From: an uncultured Novosphingobium sp.
GTDB taxonomy: Bacteria; Pseudomonadota; Alphaproteobacteria; Sphingomonadales; Sphingomonadaceae
Direction of reading: 5' to 3'
Length of the DNA stretch: 26,890 bases
NCBI GenBank assembly: GCA_938005655.1
Contig: CALLNA010000064.1
Location: 1 to 26,890 of the forward strand
Part shown: positions 25,036 through 26,890 of the stretch, piece by piece
Layout of the letters: every line of letters starts with the position of its first letter
How positions within the stretch are numbered: position 1 is the first letter of the stretch
Notes under the pieces: model-generated
The model's database searches: none
Seen by the model: only the letters and a program-made list of their open reading frames with translations
What the model was told of the DNA's origin: nothing
Translations under genes and position numbers: made by a program

Positions 25036-26424
25036 ATGAACACGAGCCAACTCGACGTGAGCGAACTCGACCTGGTCGGGGTCGACACCGCCAGCCCGCC
25101 GTCCTCGCCCGAGCAGGGCGCGCCGGCCCACACCGATTCCCCGCTGGTGCTCCATCCGCTGCGGCTGGAGGCTGCGCCCGAGCGGGTGGTGATCCGCCCC
25201 TTCCACCTCGGCTGGCAGGATTCGACCGCCCCCTCGCCCCGCGCCCGCCGCCTCGTCGCGGACGTGCTCGCCCTGCCACGCGAGGACGTGGACCGCGAAT
25301 ACGAGGCCATGCTCCGCGAGTTCGACGACCGCCACTGGCGGATCGAGGCGGTCTTCGACGAGCGCTTCGCCCAGGTCTCGGAAGGGATGGAGATTCCTTC
25401 CGACATCTCGCTGGTCCGCAAGCGGCTGATCGGCGCCTATTTCTGCCACGAATACTCCTATGCCGCCGCCGCGCTGATGAACCCCAGCGCGGTCGAGCAT
25501 CCCGACCAGTCGGGCCTCTCGGGCGGGGCCAAGCGCTTCGTCATGTCGGTGCGCGCGGTCGGCGAAGGGCACATCAGCACGATCGCCTTCCGCGAGGGGA
25601 TCATCGAGCCCGACGGCACCTTCAACCTCTGGCCCGAGCCGACGATCGCCTCCTCGGCCCTGGCCGAGTGCCCCGGCGGCGACTGCGGCCTCGGCGACAC
25701 GCCGGTGCGCATCTTCCGCCACGACGATTCCACTCTGTCCGGCACGGTGATCTTCCCGGTGACCGAGGCCCAGCGCAACGGCCTCGAAGACCTCCGCCTG
25801 GTCCGCTTCGACCACGGCCGGGGCGACCACGAATGGGTCGGCACCTATACCGCCTACAGCGGCAGCGAGATCCGCTCCGAGCTGCTCCGCACCCGCGACT
25901 TCCGCAGCTTCACCCTGGAGCCGATCCGCGGCCGGGCGGGGCGCAACAAGGGCATGGCCCTGTTCCCCGACCGCATCGACGGGCGCTACGTCATGCTCGG
26001 GCGACAGGACGGCAAGAACCTGTTCCTGCTCCACTCCGACCGGCTCGACACCTGGGACGACGACGGCGCCCTGCTGCTCGAGCCCAAGTACCCCTGGGAA
26101 TTCATCCAGATCGGCAATTGCGGCAGCCCGATCCGCTGCGACGAGGGCTGGCTGGTGCTGACCCACGGCGTCGGCGCCATGCGCAAGTATTCGATCGGCG
26201 CCCTGCTGCTCGACGCGCAGGACCCGTCGCGGGTCCTCGGCCGCAGCGTCACCCCGCTCCTCGCCGCGCGCGACAACGACCGGGCGGGCTACGTCCCCAA
26301 CGTCGTCTACAGCTGCGGCGGGATGCGCGTGGGCGACACCCTGTTCCTGCCCTACGGCCTGTCCGACAGCGCCATCGGCTTCGCCACGGCCCGCATCTCA
26401 GACATCGTGGCGACGCTGGTCTAG
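25036..26424 (+). CDS. GH130-family glycosidase/phosphorylase
   Basis: A 462-residue cytosolic protein without a signal peptide. Residues 1-35 look disordered, and a long N-terminal part (36-240) precedes typical GH130 five-bladed propeller motifs. These are EDLR (251-254), which matches the EDPR motif whose Asp is the acid catalyst in GH130; HEWVGTYTAYSG (265-276); AGRNKGMALFP (301-311); YVMLGRQDGKN; and the closing YVPNVVYSCGG and LPYGLSD. Known GH130 members cleave or phosphorolyse beta-mannosides. The specific substrate here cannot be told. The ATG at 25036 has only a weak ribosome site. The gene may be read from the EcfG promoter of the preceding membrane-peptide gene. In function it could pair with the glycosyltransferase at 19425-21793. 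Confidence 0.88.
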   Translation: MNTSQLDVSELDLVGVDTASPPSSPEQGAPAHTDSPLVLHPLRLEAAPERVVIRPFHLGWQDSTAPSPRARRLVADVLALPREDVDREYEAMLREFDDRHWRIEAVFDERFAQVSEGMEIPSDISLVRKRLIGAYFCHEYSYAAAALMNPSAVEHPDQSGLSGGAKRFVMSVRAVGEGHISTIAFREGIIEPDGTFNLWPEPTIASSALAECPGGDCGLGDTPVRIFRHDDSTLSGTVIFPVTEAQRNGLEDLRLVRFDHGRGDHEWVGTYTAYSGSEIRSELLRTRDFRSFTLEPIRGRAGRNKGMALFPDRIDGRYVMLGRQDGKNLFLLHSDRLDTWDDDGALLLEPKYPWEFIQIGNCGSPIRCDEGWLVLTHGVGAMRKYSIGALLLDAQDPSRVLGRSVTPLLAARDNDRAGYVPNVVYSCGGMRVGDTLFLPYGLSDSAIGFATARISDIVATLV

Positions 26425-26523
26425 GCGGGCGGCGGCCCTCCTCGTCAGAGGCGATAATTTGCAAACCCGACGGCCGGATGGCCGGGCTGGGGCAGGAAGC
26501 GAATCTTTTCCCTACCCACACCT

Positions 26524-26612
26524 CGTCGCCCCGGACTTGATCCGGGGCCCCGCTTCTTTCTGCGCGACGTTGGACAAGGAAAGCGGGACCCCGGATCAAG
26601 TCCGGGGTGACG
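26524..26612. repeat. Inverted pair of REP-like palindromic repeats
   Basis: Two 32-base arms (26524-26555 and 26581-26612) are reverse complements at 30 of 32 positions, separated by 25 bases. Each arm contains CCCCGGACTTGATCCGGGG, itself a near-palindrome. Repeats with this core are, as I recall, dispersed in many copies in sphingomonad and other alphaproteobacterial genomes, usually in intergenic DNA. This pair lies about 100 bases after the GH130 gene and may fold into a long hairpin that ends or stabilises its transcript. Confidence 0.85.
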
Positions 26613-26670
26613 AAAAGCGAGAGGAATGGGACCGTCGGCCATGCGATCGTAAGCCGAAACGAGATTCCGC

Positions 26671-26699
26671 TTGACAAAATGAGCCATATGGGTTATGTG
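26671..26699 (+). promoter_or_regulatory. Strong sigma-70-type promoter with palindrome in spacer
   Basis: A perfect TTGACA (26671-26676), a 17-base spacer, and TATGTG (26694-26699). The 8-bp palindrome CCATATGG (26684-26691) lies in the spacer and could be an operator. It points to a gene starting near or beyond the right edge. Confidence 0.6.
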
Positions 26700-26814
26700 A
26701 TCCGCCGTCGTCGCGGTGGATGTCAACGCCGCTGACGATCACGCGGCGGGTGCGGGAGGGCGGTCAGGCCTTCGCTTCCCTTGCCTTCCCGCAAGCAACG
26801 GTCGGCGTTAGCCC

Positions 26815-26846
26815 GCGGATGCCCCAGCATCCGCACCGCCGGATGC
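26815..26846 (+). promoter_or_regulatory. Leader with two mutually exclusive hairpins
   Basis: GCGGATGC (26815-26822) can pair with GCATCCGC (26827-26834), with loop CCCA. The same middle arm (26827-26833) can instead pair with CGGATGC (26840-26846), with a six-base loop. The structure sits about 110 bases into the predicted leader and just before a possible ATG at 26851. An alternative-folding regulatory leader is possible, but the arms are short. Confidence 0.35.
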
Positions 26847-26850
26847 GAGG

Positions 26851-26890
26851 ATGAACCAGGGGTATGCCCCAAGGCAGGCGGCAGGGGTGC
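26851..26890 (+). CDS. Possible start of an unidentified gene (partial)
   Basis: An ATG at 26851 opens a frame reading MNQGYAPRQAAGV to the window edge. It follows a good promoter and a leader of about 145 bases. GAGG directly abuts the ATG, which is poor spacing, and another ATG at 26864 in a different frame is also possible. No family can be assigned from 13 residues. Confidence 0.25.
   Translation, partial: MNQGYAPRQAAGV

Noticed and set aside
26458..26465. Single TTTGCAAA after the GH130 gene as an ScfR operator
   Set aside because: An isolated 8-base site with no second half-site, at the end of a gene and not near a promoter; probably chance.
26445..26726. Open frames across the inverted repeats at the right end
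   Set aside because: They read through the palindromic repeat and have no ribosome site or protein-like composition.
1..26890. CRISPR arrays, tRNA/rRNA genes, insertion sequences or prophage genes
   Set aside because: I found no regularly spaced direct repeats, no cloverleaf-like segments and no transposase, integrase or phage motifs.

Overview
The window is about 27 kb of GC-rich DNA from an alphaproteobacterium, most likely a sphingomonad (Sphingomonadales). This is inferred from gene content, from GGAAC-N16/17-(C)GTT promoters typical of the alphaproteobacterial general stress sigma factor EcfG, from TTTGCAAA operators of the short-chain-acyl regulator (ScfR) type, and from an inverted CCCCGGACTTGATCCGGGG repeat pair that I associate with sphingomonad genomes. 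Genes are densely packed. I saw no tRNA, rRNA, CRISPR array, transposase or phage gene.

Left part (1-9000): the tail of an unidentified gene; a DUF423 membrane protein; pyruvate carboxylase (pyc), transcribed divergently from an ScfR/PrpR/RamB-like regulator across a 140-bp gap full of TTTGC/GCAAA half-sites; a GH3 beta-glucosidase whose stop overlaps the GTG start of a TetR regulator; and, divergent from it, a small secreted helical protein followed by a strong terminator.

Middle part (9090-17456): a tightly overlapping four-gene export operon (TolC, HlyD-type adaptor, two ABC-2 permeases) without an ATP-binding subunit; a large secreted arylsulfatase; and, convergent with it, an Nramp-family transporter lacking two of the usual metal-site residues.

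Right part (17500-26424): this is the most interesting stretch. Five EcfG-type promoters lie within 6.3 kb, each in an intergenic gap and correctly oriented. They precede (1) a 25-residue hydrophobic peptide plus a 197-residue membrane protein, (2) a GT4 glycosyltransferase with a C-terminal toroid-like domain, currently broken by a one-base frameshift, (3) DNA topoisomerase IB, (4) a PAS-containing hybrid histidine kinase divergent from the topoisomerase, and (5) a 49-residue lmo0937-type membrane peptide followed by a GH130-type glycosidase/phosphorylase. A CHAP-domain cell-wall hydrolase-like protein lies inside this block without a recognisable EcfG site. I read the block as a general-stress-response island combining envelope peptides, DNA topology, sensing, and cytosolic glycan synthesis and turnover.

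The right end (26425-26890) has no complete gene. It holds the inverted repeat pair, a good sigma-70-type promoter, and a leader with overlapping hairpins ahead of a possible start codon at the window edge.
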